From Rhodanobacter sp. (GTDB taxonomy: Bacteria > Pseudomonadota > Gammaproteobacteria > Xanthomonadales > Rhodanobacteraceae): a stretch of 32,642 bases of DNA. Every line of letters begins with the position of its first letter. Position 1 is the stretch's first letter. The position numbers and the translations under genes were made by a program. The DNA is taken from NCBI GenBank assembly GCA_027450005.1, contig DAIDKO010000129.1, forward strand, positions 1-32,642. Reading direction: 5' to 3'. Positions 1 to 10,264 of the stretch are shown in pieces. The notes under the pieces were generated by a model. The model was not told the origin of the DNA. It saw only the letters and a program-made list of their open reading frames with translations, and ran no database searches.

Positions 1-1
1 C

Positions 2-589
2 TACCCGCACCAGCGCGCCGAAGGTTCGGTGCTGCTCGACGGCCGCAACATCCTCGCGCCCGGGCAGGATCTCAACCTGCTGCGCGCACGGGTCGGCATG
101 GTCTTCCAGAAGCCCACGCCGTTCCCGATGTCGATCTACGACAACATCGCGTTCGGCATCCGGCTGTACGAAAAACTAGGCAAGTCCGACATGCAGGACC
201 GGGTGGAGAGCGCGCTACGCCGCGCAGCGCTATGGGACGAGGTCAAGGACAAGCTGCACCAGAGCGGCTCCAGCCTTTCCGGCGGCCAGCAGCAGCGCCT
301 GTGCATCGCCCGCACCATCGCGCTGCGCCCGTCGGTGCTGCTGCTCGACGAGCCAGCCTCGGCGCTCGATCCGATCGCGACCAGCCGCATCGAGCAGTTG
401 ATCGAGGAACTGAAGCACGACTACACCATCGTCATCGTCACCCACAACATGCAGCAGGCCGCGCGCGTCTCCGACTACACGGCCTTCATGTACATGGGCG
501 AGCTGATCGAGTTTGCCCAGACCGAACTGATGTTTACCAAGCCGGGCAAGAAGCAGACCGAGGACTACATCACCGGCCGCTTCGGCTGA
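2..589 (+). CDS. pstB: Phosphate ABC transporter ATP-binding protein PstB (5' end missing)
   Basis: ATPase subunit of the high-affinity phosphate importer PstSCAB, acting at the inner face of the cytoplasmic membrane. The frame is open from base 2, so the N-terminus with the Walker A loop lies outside the window; 195 residues remain of a family usually near 255-260. Visible motifs in order are the Q-loop ([19 protein letters not shown]), the ABC signature [17 protein letters not shown], Walker [14 protein letters not shown] and the switch histidine in IVTHNM. The C-terminus ([18 protein letters not shown]) is typical of PstB and separates it from other ABC ATPases. phoU follows after 117 bp on the same strand, the usual pst operon order. 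Phosphate control through PhoB is expected from the family, but the promoter is outside the window. An internal GTG at 29 is not the true start. Confidence 0.97.
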   Translation, partial: YPHQRAEGSVLLDGRNILAPGQDLNLLRARVGMVFQKPTPFPMSIYDNIAFGIRLYEKLGKSDMQDRVESALRRAALWDEVKDKLHQSGSSLSGGQQQRLCIARTIALRPSVLLLDEPASALDPIATSRIEQLIEELKHDYTIVIVTHNMQQAARVSDYTAFMYMGELIEFAQTELMFTKPGKKQTEDYITGRFG

Positions 590-706
590 GTGATGCGCGT
601 AATCCGGGGCAGGCAACGACGGAAGGCAGGTTCGCAGCAAGCGCCGCACTTCCGGTTTCCCGCTCCCTGACCCCACACCTTTCCCGCATCCAGCGCGAGG
701 CCTCCC

Positions 707-1441
707 ATGAGCGGCAGCAGCAAAGAGCACATCATCAAGAGCTACGACGACGAACTGGCGCGCCTCACCGGCGAACTGGTACGCATGGGCGAGCTGGCGG
801 TGAGCCAGCTGGAAGCCGCCATCGACGTGGTGGAGCGCCGCGACGAACGCGCTGCGCAGCACGTGGTGGGCAACGATGAAGCCATCGACCAGCTCGAGCA
901 GGAAATCAGCCACGACGTGGTGCGCCTGCTGGCGCTGCGCGCGCCGATGGCCGGCGACCTGCGCAACGTGTTCGCCGCGCTGCGCATCGCCGCCGACATC
1001 GAACGCATCGGCGATTACGCCGCCAACGTGGCCAAGCGCTCCATCCCGCTGTCGATGGCCGCTCCGATCAACCCCACCAGCGGCCTCGCCCACCTCGCCG
1101 AACTCGCCGCCGCCGAAGTGCGCGAAGTGCTGCAGGCCTACCGCGATCGCGACACCGAGCGCGCCTACCAGGTATGGAAGGACGACGTGGAGCTGGATGA
1201 CGCCTACACCGGCTACTTCCGCCAGTTGCTCACCTACATGATGGAAGACCCGCGCAACATCACGCCGTGCACGCACTTGCTGTTCATGGCCAAGAACATC
1301 GAGCGCATTGGCGACCACGCCACCAACATCGCCGAGAACGTGTGGTACCAGGTCAAGGGCGAGCCGCTCACCGCCCAGCGCAACAAGCGCGACCTCACCG
1401 CCGCCCCGGAGATGCCGAAGCTGGGCGAGCGCGACGACTGA
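707..1441 (+). CDS. phoU: Phosphate signalling regulator PhoU
   Basis: 244 residues, the normal PhoU length. It is all helical, with two similar three-helix PhoU domains (about residues 10-110 and 115-220), each carrying an acidic/asparagine metal-binding pattern: ERIGDYAANVAKR in the first and ERIGDHATNIAEN in the second. PhoU links the PstSCAB transporter to the PhoR kinase and keeps the Pho regulon off when phosphate is plentiful; this role is known for the family. The ATG at 707 follows a GAGG-type ribosome site (GCGAGGCCTCCC), and the N-terminus with SYDDELARL matches the family. It directly follows pstB, so co-transcription is likely. No unusual residue was seen. Confidence 0.97.
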   Translation: MSGSSKEHIIKSYDDELARLTGELVRMGELAVSQLEAAIDVVERRDERAAQHVVGNDEAIDQLEQEISHDVVRLLALRAPMAGDLRNVFAALRIAADIERIGDYAANVAKRSIPLSMAAPINPTSGLAHLAELAAAEVREVLQAYRDRDTERAYQVWKDDVELDDAYTGYFRQLLTYMMEDPRNITPCTHLLFMAKNIERIGDHATNIAENVWYQVKGEPLTAQRNKRDLTAAPEMPKLGERDD

Positions 1442-1469
1442 GCACGGCGGCGACCCGGCGCCGGACGTA

Positions 1470-1499
1470 CCGCCATGCCGCCGAAGGCCGGCATGGCGG
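1470..1499. terminator. Hairpin between phoU and the convergent membrane-protein gene
   Basis: A perfect 11-bp inverted repeat: CCGCCATGCCG at 1470-1480 and its complement at 1489-1499, with an 8-base loop. It sits between two convergent genes, where a two-way terminator would be expected. Neither side has a run of T, so intrinsic termination is uncertain; it may only protect 3' ends. Confidence 0.4.
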
Positions 1500-1516
1500 A
1501 CAACGAGACCGCGCAG

Positions 1517-1777
1517 TCAGCGCCCTTCGCGCTTCAGCTGCACTCCGCGCGCGATGCCGTAGATGCCGATCGCGATCCACGCCACCTCGAGCAGGAACGC
1601 CGACCAGTTGAAGCTGCCGAACGCCAGCGACAGCAGTACGCCGAACGCACCGAGGATGTTCATCAGCTGGTAGGCCAGCCTGTTGCCGTGCAGCTTGCGG
1701 GCCTGCAGCAGGAAGTACGCCAGCAGCACCAGCAGCACGCCGACGTAGCCGGCCCAGTCGTACCAGCGGAAGGTCAT
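1517..1777 (-). CDS. Small inner-membrane protein, CBU_0592-like family
   Basis: 86 residues. The sequence is nearly all membrane: about three hydrophobic helices (residues 9-24, 38-53 and 60-78), separated by a short basic loop (QARKLHGNR) and followed by a basic tail (VQLKREGR). It begins WYDWAGYVGVLLVLLAYFLLQ, resembling small uncharacterised membrane proteins of the CBU_0592 type found in many proteobacteria. No biochemical role is known to me. The ATG at 1777 overlaps the rlmB stop codon (ATGA), so it is probably translated by coupling from the rnr-rlmB message. A much longer open frame runs upstream on the same strand, but it lies across rlmB and rnr and is not real. Confidence 0.83.
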   Translation of the reverse strand: MTFRWYDWAGYVGVLLVLLAYFLLQARKLHGNRLAYQLMNILGAFGVLLSLAFGSFNWSAFLLEVAWIAIGIYGIARGVQLKREGR

Positions 1778-2520
1778 CGCGTCACGCTCCTCTGCCGCAG
1801 TGCCTCGAACAGCACCACGCCGGTCGCCACGGAAACGTTGAGGCTTTCCATCGCACCCGGCATCGGGATCTTCGCCGTGAAATCGCAGGTTTCGCGGGTG
1901 AGCCGGCGCATGCCCTCGCCCTCGCTGCCCATCACCAGCGCCACCGGCCCCTTCAGGTCGATGCCGTAGATCGACTGCTCGGTGTCGCCGGCCAGCCCGG
2001 TGATCCACACGCCGGCGTCCTTCAGCACCTTCAGCGTGCGCGCGAGGTTGGTGACCGCAATCAACGGCACACGGTCGGCACCGCCCGCCGAGGCGCGACG
2101 CACCACTGGCGTGAGGCCAACCGCGCGGTCCTTGGGCACGATCACCGCGGTGACGTTGGCCGCTGCGGCGCTGCGCAGGCAGGCGCCGAGGTTGTGCGGA
2201 TCGGTGACGCCGTCCAGCACCAGCACCAGTGCCGCGGAGCCGGCCGTTTCGAGCAGCTCCGGCAGGTCGCCTTCGGTTGCCTGCGCCGGCGCCTCGTACA
2301 GCGCCGCCACGCCCTGGTGGCGCGCCTCGCCGGCAAGCTTGTCCAACTGCTCGCGCGGGCGATGGTGCACCGGGATCTTCAACGCCTTGGCGCGCTCGGC
2401 CAGCTCGTGCACACGCGGGTTGCGCTGGCCGTTCTCGACCAGCAGCTCGCATACCCGCGCCGCGTCGTTGTTCAGTGCGCCGTCGACCGGGTTGATGCCG
2501 ACGATCCAGTGTTCGCTCAT
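1774..2520 (-). CDS. rlmB: 23S rRNA (guanosine-2'-O-)-methyltransferase RlmB
   Basis: 248 residues, full length for the family. RlmB uses S-adenosylmethionine to 2'-O-methylate guanosine 2251 of 23S rRNA in the peptidyl-transferase P loop. Residues 1-70 form the small L30e-like substrate-binding domain (WIVGINPVDGALNND). The rest is the SpoU/TrmH knotted methyltransferase with its three motifs: DPHNLGACLRSAAAANV near residue 115, VMGSEGEGMRRL near 195 and IPMPGAMESLNVSVATGVVL near 220. The start ATG at 2520 overlaps the end of rnr by four bases (ATGA). In enterobacteria too rlmB follows rnr directly, so the pairing of an RNA-decay exonuclease with an rRNA modification enzyme is conserved. Confidence 0.97.
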   Translation of the reverse strand: MSEHWIVGINPVDGALNNDAARVCELLVENGQRNPRVHELAERAKALKIPVHHRPREQLDKLAGEARHQGVAALYEAPAQATEGDLPELLETAGSAALVLVLDGVTDPHNLGACLRSAAAANVTAVIVPKDRAVGLTPVVRRASAGGADRVPLIAVTNLARTLKVLKDAGVWITGLAGDTEQSIYGIDLKGPVALVMGSEGEGMRRLTRETCDFTAKIPMPGAMESLNVSVATGVVLFEALRQRSVTR

Positions 2521-5171
2521 GCCTTGCCTTTCGGGTTCCCCGGCTTGCGGCCGGTACGTTTCTTCGCGGGCGACGCAGCGGCGGGTGCCGCGCCGCGTTT
2601 GGCGCTGCCTGCCTTGCGCGCGGAGTTCGCCGACCGGACGGGCTGGGCTGCCTTCGGCGCCCGGTCGGTCTGCGCGCTGGCGCCCGGTTTCCGGGGTGCG
2701 TGCGAAACAGCCCGCGGATTATCGCCCGACGCAGGCCGATGCAGGGGCTCCTCGACAACACCGACCGCGCCCTTGCGGCCGAACGCGCGCCCGATCGCCT
2801 TGGCCGCCTTGCCGAACATGCCTGGCGTCTTCGCCGGGGCTGCGACCGGCTTGGGCAACGAATAGCGCTCGCCAGCCGCGGCATAGTCGTAGGCACGCGC
2901 CGCGCGCGTGGGCAGCGCAGCGGAAGCGCGCGGCGCAGCCAGGCGGAAGTCGATCTTGCGGTCCTCCAGGCTGGCGCGCAGCACCTGCACGCGCACGTGG
3001 TCGCCAAGGCGGTATTGCGCACCGGTGCGCTCGCCCTTCAGCAGGTGACGCTGCGGATCGAAATGGTAGTAGTCGTTGCTGAGCTGGCTGATGTGGACCA
3101 GGCCGGATACCTTGGATTCGTCCAGCTCCACGAACAGCCCGAACGAGGTGACGCCGGTGACCAGTCCCGCGAAATCCTCGCCCACGTGCTTGGCCATCCA
3201 CGCGCACTTGTAGCGCTCGTCGACGTCGCGCTCGGCTTCCTCGGCACGGCGCTCGCGCTGCGAGCAGTGCACGGCCATCGTGGCCATATGCGCCGGCGTG
3301 AAGGCGTAGCCCACCGGCTTGCCGCCGGTAAGCGCATAGCGGATCGCACGATGCACCAGCAGGTCGGGATAGCGGCGGATCGGCGAGGTGAAGTGCGCGT
3401 AGGCCGACAGCGCCAGGCCGAAGTGGCCGCGGTTGTCGGGCTGGTAGGCCGCCATGCTCTGCGCGCGCAGCAGCACGCTCTGGATCAGCTCGCGCTCGGG
3501 ACGCTCGGCCACCAGCCGCAGCACGTCGGCGAAGTCGGCCGGCGTCACCTCTTCCACCGGCGGCATGCGCAGCTTGAACTCGCGCAGGAACTGCTGCAGG
3601 TCCTCGTACTTCTCCGCCGGCGGCGGCTCGTGCGCGCGGAACAGCGCCGGGACCTTCTTCTTTTCGAGGAACAGCGCCGCCTGCACGTTGGCGGCGATCA
3701 TGCATTCCTCGATCAGCTTGTGCGCATCGTTGCGTTCGGCGGCGCCGGCGGATTCCACCTCGCCGCGCTGGTCGAGGCGGAACTTCACCTCGGGCGTCTC
3801 GAAGTCGATCGCACCGCGTTGCCTGCGCTGCGCGGCCATCGCCTTGTACAGCGCGTGCAGGTTTTCCAGCTGCGGCAACACGTCGGCCACCGCATCGAGC
3901 GCGCCGGGCTCGCGCAGGCCCACCGCCTGCCACACCTGGTCGTAGGTCAGCCGCGCGTGCGAGCGCATCACCGCCGGGTAGAACTTCGACCGGGCCACTT
4001 CGCCCGTGGCATCCACCACCATGTCGCAGACCATGCAAAGGCGCTCGACCTTGGGGTTGAGCGAGCAGATGCCGTTGGACAGCGTCTCCGGCAGCATCGG
4101 CACCACAAAGCCGGGGAAGTAGGTGGACGTGCTGCGCTCGTAGGCTTCGCGGTCCAGCGCGCTGCCCACCGGCACGTAGTGCGAGACATCGGCGATGGCG
4201 ACCACCAGCCGCCAGCCGCCGCCACGCTTCGGCTCGGCGTACACGGCATCGTCGAAGTCGCGTGCGTCCGCACCGTCGATGGTCACCAGCGGCAATTTGC
4301 GCAGGTCCACGCGGCCCTCGCGCTCGGCAGCGGCGACCTCGGGCTCCACCTCGGCCGCATCGCGCAGCACCTCGGGCGGCCATTCGCGCGGCAGGTCGTG
4401 GCTGGCGATCGCCATCTCGATCAGCAGCGACGGTTGCAGGCGCTCGCCCAGCACCGCGCGGATCGCGCCCAGCGGACCGCGGTGCGGCGTGGGCGGATCG
4501 GTGATCTCGGCCACCACGATCTGGCCGGCGCGCGCGCCCTGCGTTTCGCCGGGCGGAATCATCACGTCCTGGTGCAGGCGGCGGTCGTCCGGCGCCACCA
4601 GGGTCACGCCGTTCTCGACCACCACGCGGCCCACCAGGCGCGGCGAGCGACGCTGCAGCACCTCGGCGATCGCGCCCTGGCGGCGGCCGCGCCGATCCAG
4701 GCCCACCACGCTGGCCAGCACGCGGTCACCGTGCAGCACGCCGCGCATCTGCTGCGGCGAGAGGTAGAGGTCGTCGCCGCCCTCGTCGGGGCGCAGGAAG
4801 CCGTAGCCCTCGGCATTGGCCAGCACCACGCCGGGGATCAGGTCGAGCTTCTTCACCGGCGCGTAGCCGCCGCGCCGGCCCAGCAGCAACTGGCCGTCGC
4901 GCACCATCGCGCCGAGGCGCTTATGCAACGCGAACAGGTCGCTGGATTCCTGCAACGCCAGCACCTCGGCGATGCGTGCCTCGGTGAGCATCTCGCCGCG
5001 CTCTTCCAGCAGGGCGAGGATGGCCTCGCGGCTGGGGATGGGGCGTTCGTAGCGCTGCGCTTCGCGCTCCGCGTGCGGGTCGCGTCCGGCGTCGGCACGC
5101 TTGCGCTTGCCGGCCGCCGGCTTCGCGCTCACGCGCTTGTCTTGGTTGTCCTTGTTGTTCTTCTTGGTCAC
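2517..5171 (-). CDS. rnr: Ribonuclease R
   Basis: Processive 3'-to-5' exoribonuclease (RNB family) that digests structured RNA and takes part in rRNA and tmRNA quality control. With the start chosen here it has 884 residues. In order: helix-turn-helix/cold-shock region (residues 30-240), the RNB catalytic domain with IDGADARDFDDAV at 298-310 (D299, D305, D307 and D308 match the known Mg-binding aspartates), an S1 domain from about 660 (GLVTGVTSFGLFVELDESK), and a long basic Ala/Lys/Pro tail from about 760. GTG at 5171 (VTKKNNKDNQ) is preferred because AAGG lies 7-10 bases before it and the lysine-rich beginning is normal for RNase R. Another GTG at 5201 has no ribosome site. It is the first gene of rnr-rlmB-membrane protein. 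Confidence 0.96.
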   Translation of the reverse strand: MTKKNNKDNQDKRVSAKPAAGKRKRADAGRDPHAEREAQRYERPIPSREAILALLEERGEMLTEARIAEVLALQESSDLFALHKRLGAMVRDGQLLLGRRGGYAPVKKLDLIPGVVLANAEGYGFLRPDEGGDDLYLSPQQMRGVLHGDRVLASVVGLDRRGRRQGAIAEVLQRRSPRLVGRVVVENGVTLVAPDDRRLHQDVMIPPGETQGARAGQIVVAEITDPPTPHRGPLGAIRAVLGERLQPSLLIEMAIASHDLPREWPPEVLRDAAEVEPEVAAAEREGRVDLRKLPLVTIDGADARDFDDAVYAEPKRGGGWRLVVAIADVSHYVPVGSALDREAYERSTSTYFPGFVVPMLPETLSNGICSLNPKVERLCMVCDMVVDATGEVARSKFYPAVMRSHARLTYDQVWQAVGLREPGALDAVADVLPQLENLHALYKAMAAQRRQRGAIDFETPEVKFRLDQRGEVESAGAAERNDAHKLIEECMIAANVQAALFLEKKKVPALFRAHEPPPAEKYEDLQQFLREFKLRMPPVEEVTPADFADVLRLVAERPERELIQSVLLRAQSMAAYQPDNRGHFGLALSAYAHFTSPIRRYPDLLVHRAIRYALTGGKPVGYAFTPAHMATMAVHCSQRERRAEEAERDVDERYKCAWMAKHVGEDFAGLVTGVTSFGLFVELDESKVSGLVHISQLSNDYYHFDPQRHLLKGERTGAQYRLGDHVRVQVLRASLEDRKIDFRLAAPRASAALPTRAARAYDYAAAGERYSLPKPVAAPAKTPGMFGKAAKAIGRAFGRKGAVGVVEEPLHRPASGDNPRAVSHAPRKPGASAQTDRAPKAAQPVRSANSARKAGSAKRGAAPAAASPAKKRTGRKPGNPKGKA

Positions 5172-5240
5172 GAAATAGCCTTGTGTGGATGGTCGCGCCA
5201 CGAGCGGCGCGACCGAAAGTAGGAATGCGTCAACAAAGTG

Positions 5241-5269
5241 TTGACAGGAGCAGGCCAGGTGCCTAATCT
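5241..5269 (+). promoter_or_regulatory. sigma70 promoter of tRNA-Leu
   Basis: A perfect -35 box TTGACA (5241-5246), a 17-base spacer and the -10 box TAATCT (5264-5269). Transcription should start near 5276, about 30 bases before the mature tRNA. The -35 box is part of a 7-bp inverted repeat, GTCAACA (5229-5235) and TGTTGAC (5239-5245). Confidence 0.8.
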
Positions 5270-5307
5270 ACGCGGCTCACGCAGCCCGAAAGGCACGCGC
5301 GACACCT

Positions 5308-5392
<85 letters not shown>

Positions 5393-5398
5393 ATTGTA

Positions 5399-5432
5399 GA
5401 CGAAGCCCGCAGCGATGCGGGCTTCGTCGTTT
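5399..5432 (+). terminator. Rho-independent terminator of tRNA-Leu
   Basis: A perfect 13-bp stem (GACGAAGCCCGCA at 5399-5411, complement at 5416-5428) with a four-base loop GCGA, followed by GTTT. It starts 7 bases after the tRNA CCA end. Confidence 0.9.
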
Positions 5433-5465
5433 CTGCGGCGCGCACGCGCCACAACGGATAGGCCG

Positions 5466-6131
5466 ATGACGTCTTCGTCGCATGTCCTCGCCGCCCGGCG
5501 CCACTGGGTGTTCGATCTTGACGGCACGCTGACCGTCGCCGCGCACGACTTCGCCGCGATCCGCCGCGCGCTGGCGATCCGCGACGACGAGGACATCCTC
5601 GCCCACATCGCCGCCCTGCCCCGGCATGAGGCCGACGCCAAGCGTGCCTGGCTGCACGGACACGAGCGCGAAATCGCGCTGGCGTCGCGCCCCGCCATCG
5701 GCGCGGTGGCGCTGGTGCGTTCGCTCGCGGCGCGCGGTTGCGGGCTCGGCATCCTGACCCGCAACCTGCGCGAACTGGCCCTGCTCTCGCTGCAGGCGAT
5801 CGGGCTGGCCGACTGCTTCGATCCGGCCCACGTGCTCGGTCGCGAGGACGCCCCGCCAAAACCCGATCCCGCCGGCCTGCATCGCCTGGCCGAGCGCTGG
5901 GCGGTCGAGCCTGCCCGACTGGCGATGGTCGGCGACTATGCCTACGACCTTGCCTGCGCCCGCGCCGCCGGTGCGCAGGCGGTGCTGGTCAACCTGCCCG
6001 ACAACCGCTGGCCCGAACTGGCGGACTGGCACTTCGCCGACTGCGCCGGGCTGGCCGCGGCGCTGGGTACGAGCGCTCAGGTAGCGGATGCCGGCCCCTT
6101 CAACTCGACCGTGTTGCCCTGCGGGTCGTAG
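5466..6131 (+). CDS. HAD-superfamily hydrolase (phosphoglycolate-phosphatase-like, subfamily IA)
   Basis: 221 residues. All four haloacid dehalogenase motifs are visible: the nucleophile loop FDLDGTLTV near residue 17, the threonine motif GILTRN near 97, the lysine in PPKPDP near 133 and the acidic motif MVGDYAYDLACARAAGA near 155. An alpha-helical cap follows motif I. Enzymes of this build are Mg-dependent phosphatases on small phosphorylated metabolites; the substrate cannot be read from the sequence. ATG at 5466 is chosen because the upstream in-frame ATG at 5415 lies inside the tRNA terminator hairpin and would add a poorly conserved arginine-rich stretch. The 3' end overlaps the convergent VOC gene by 55 bases. 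Confidence 0.88.
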   Translation: MTSSSHVLAARRHWVFDLDGTLTVAAHDFAAIRRALAIRDDEDILAHIAALPRHEADAKRAWLHGHEREIALASRPAIGAVALVRSLAARGCGLGILTRNLRELALLSLQAIGLADCFDPAHVLGREDAPPKPDPAGLHRLAERWAVEPARLAMVGDYAYDLACARAAGAQAVLVNLPDNRWPELADWHFADCAGLAAALGTSAQVADAGPFNSTVLPCGS

Positions 6132-6487
6132 CAGTAGATCGACGGCCCTTCGCCGCGCGCGCCGTAGCGCATGCCCCGTTCGCCGATGCGCACGCCATGC
6201 GCCTCCAGGTGGGCAAGGATCGCCGCCTCGTCGTAGTCCTCCACGCGCAGGCACAGGTGATCCATGTTGTGGCCTTGCAGGCCCGGCGCCGCGCCGCCGT
6301 GGCGGCCGAGCTTGCCGTCGACGCCGACCAGGTCGATCAGCGAGGCGCCGGCGCGCAGCTGCAGCAGGCCGATTTCGTCCTGCCGGCGCTCCTCGCGGCA
6401 ACCCAGCACGTCGCAGTAGAAGCGCCGCATCGTCTCGACATCGATGGCGCGCAGCACGACATGGTCGATTTCGCCAATGCGAATCAT
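6077..6487 (-). CDS. VOC family (glyoxalase/bleomycin resistance-like) protein
   Basis: 136 residues, the usual size of a single vicinal-oxygen-chelate unit made of two beta-alpha-beta-beta-beta modules. It opens with IDHVVLRAIDVETMRRFYCDVLG, has a second module starting at MDHLCLRVEDYDEAAILAHL and ends at YCYDPQGNTVELKG. Candidate metal ligands are the histidine in IDHVVL, the histidine in MDHLCL and the glutamate in NTVELKG, as in glyoxalase I and extradiol dioxygenases. Substrate unknown. ATG at 6487 is preferred over a longer frame reaching 6598, because GGAG lies just upstream and homologues start with the IDHVVL strand. The gene diverges from the gcvP transcript and its 3' end overlaps the HAD gene. 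Confidence 0.9.
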   Translation of the reverse strand: MIRIGEIDHVVLRAIDVETMRRFYCDVLGCREERRQDEIGLLQLRAGASLIDLVGVDGKLGRHGGAAPGLQGHNMDHLCLRVEDYDEAAILAHLEAHGVRIGERGMRYGARGEGPSIYCYDPQGNTVELKGPASAT

Positions 6488-6542
6488 GGCGACTCCGGGT
6501 ATGGGGGACCTCGAGCATAACGCTTCATGGGCCCCGCCCCTG

Positions 6543-6548
6543 TATAAT
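6543..6548 (+). promoter_or_regulatory. -10 element upstream of the glycine riboswitch
   Basis: An exact TATAAT, placed so that transcription would start near 6555, just before the first glycine aptamer. No good -35 hexamer is found 15-19 bases upstream (the best is GCTTCA), so the promoter may be weak or need an activator. Confidence 0.55.
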
Positions 6549-6561
6549 CGATGTGGTAAAC

Positions 6562-6746
6562 GCATGGTGGGAGAAGCGGCCGGCCCTCGTGGACGCACCG
6601 CTGCCGAAGGCGCAACGCCCGTAATCGCTCAGGCCCCATACCATCCTGCGCAACAGCACTCTGGAGAGAGCGGTTCGATCCGCCGCCGAAGGGGCACGAG
6701 ACGCGCTCGCGCGTTTCCAAACTCTCAGGCAAAAGGACAGAGGGGC
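6562..6746 (+). promoter_or_regulatory. Tandem glycine riboswitch (two aptamers) controlling gcvP
   Basis: Two consecutive glycine-aptamer cores. The first has GGGAGA (6569-6574), GCCGAAGGCGCAA (6603-6615) and GCTCAGGCCCC (6627-6637). The second has CTCTGGAGAGAGC (6660-6672), GCCGAAGGGGCA (6685-6696) and CTCTCAGGCAAAAGGACAGAG (6722-6742). The closing helix of the second aptamer pairs CTCTG with CAGAG. The paired architecture is the classic glycine-binding leader of glycine-cleavage genes, normally turning expression on when glycine is abundant. Between the aptamer and the gcvP ATG lies a small hairpin (CGTGCG 6753-6758, CGCACG 6762-6767) followed by TTGATTT, a possible expression platform. 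The -10 box lies just upstream. Confidence 0.93.
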
Positions 6747-6789
6747 GCCCCGCGTGCGGCTCGCACGTTGATTTCGGACGCCACTTGCC

Positions 6790-9726
<2,937 letters not shown>

Positions 9727-9750
9727 GCTTCCGCTCGTCGTATCAATGAA

Positions 9751-9782
9751 GAAGCCCCGCCTTGAGCGGGGCTTTCTCATTT
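9751..9782 (+). terminator. Rho-independent terminator of gcvP
   Basis: A 9-bp stem, AAGCCCCGC (9752-9760) with GCGGGGCTT (9766-9774), and loop CTTGA, followed by a T-rich TCTCATTT. It begins 25 bases after the gcvP stop. Confidence 0.88.
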
Positions 9783-9877
9783 GAGGCGCATGTGCAAAAG
9801 CTTCGTTCGGATCTTGTTGAAGGCACTCTGCGCTATCGCCAGCAACAAGGCGGTTTCGGTCGCCTGCCGGCGCCCGA

Positions 9878-9979
9878 GCCACTTCTCTTTGCTGGCCCAC
9901 GCCGCCGCAGGAACGGCGGCGAACGGCGAAGCCGGCCCGAAGGGCGGAGGGCAGGATGCCCGGAGTCAAGAGAAGTGGC
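9878..9979. repeat. Inverted-repeat element in the gcvP-ovoA gap
   Basis: The 482 bases between the gcvP terminator and ovoA hold no convincing gene. A perfect 12-bp inverted repeat lies at 9878-9889 (GCCACTTCTCTT) and 9968-9979 (AAGAGAAGTGGC). It encloses a smaller hairpin (GCCGCCG 9901-9907, CGGCGGC 9914-9920) and a purine-rich GAAGGGCGGAGGGCAGG stretch. The arm is partly echoed just downstream (CAAGAGAAATGGC). I recall similar CACTTCTCTT-type sequences as dispersed non-coding repeats in Xanthomonadales, often misannotated as short hypothetical proteins; that is memory, not a search. Short open frames through here (for example 9762-10145) have the arginine-rich make-up of non-coding GC-rich DNA. 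Confidence 0.65.
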
Positions 9980-10107
9980 CAAGAGAAATGGCCTCGTTCA
10001 ATACGCCGAGCCTACGAGCAGGCTGTGTCGAAGACATTGGAACTACTCCCGCCTACGCTATACACAATGCGGCCACTCCGCGCCGTATCTGGAAACCGAT
10101 TCTTGGT

Positions 10108-10154
10108 GCTTGCGATCTGGATTGATCGCAAGCTCCGGGCATTGAATCCAATGC
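10108..10154. repeat. Two adjacent perfect hairpins upstream of ovoA
   Basis: A 10-bp perfect inverted repeat, GCTTGCGATC (10108-10117) and GATCGCAAGC (10124-10133) with a 6-base loop, is followed after 5 bases by a 6-bp one, GCATTG (10139-10144) and CAATGC (10149-10154). Neither is followed by a T run. They lie 111-157 bases before the ovoA start, so they could be leader-RNA structure, an operator or a remnant element. Confidence 0.5.
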
Positions 10155-10264
10155 AGCACGCCTCACGTATGACCGATGCGCGAGTTCGTCGGGCCGCGGG
10201 GTTGTGTCGCGTGCCAGAATGCGGGCTTCAGGCGCCAATTTCCCCGGGATCGAGAGGTATCGCC

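Noticed and set aside
230-1318. 362-codon minus-strand open frame opposite pstB and phoU
   Set aside because: Both plus-strand genes are certain; this frame is their antisense image.
2700-5222. 840-codon plus-strand open frame opposite rnr
   Set aside because: Shadow of rnr; composition rich in His, Arg and Gln and no domain.
5415-5465. Earlier ATG for the HAD hydrolase
   Set aside because: It lies in the loop/right arm of the tRNA terminator; the ATG at 5466 fits the family start.
9762-10145. 127-codon reading frame after gcvP
   Set aside because: Starts inside the gcvP terminator and passes through repeat sequence; arginine-rich, no motif.
9956-10264. N-terminal extension of OvoA
   Set aside because: Same frame stays open, but it crosses inverted repeats, has no family similarity, and a TTG with a good ribosome site lies at 10265.
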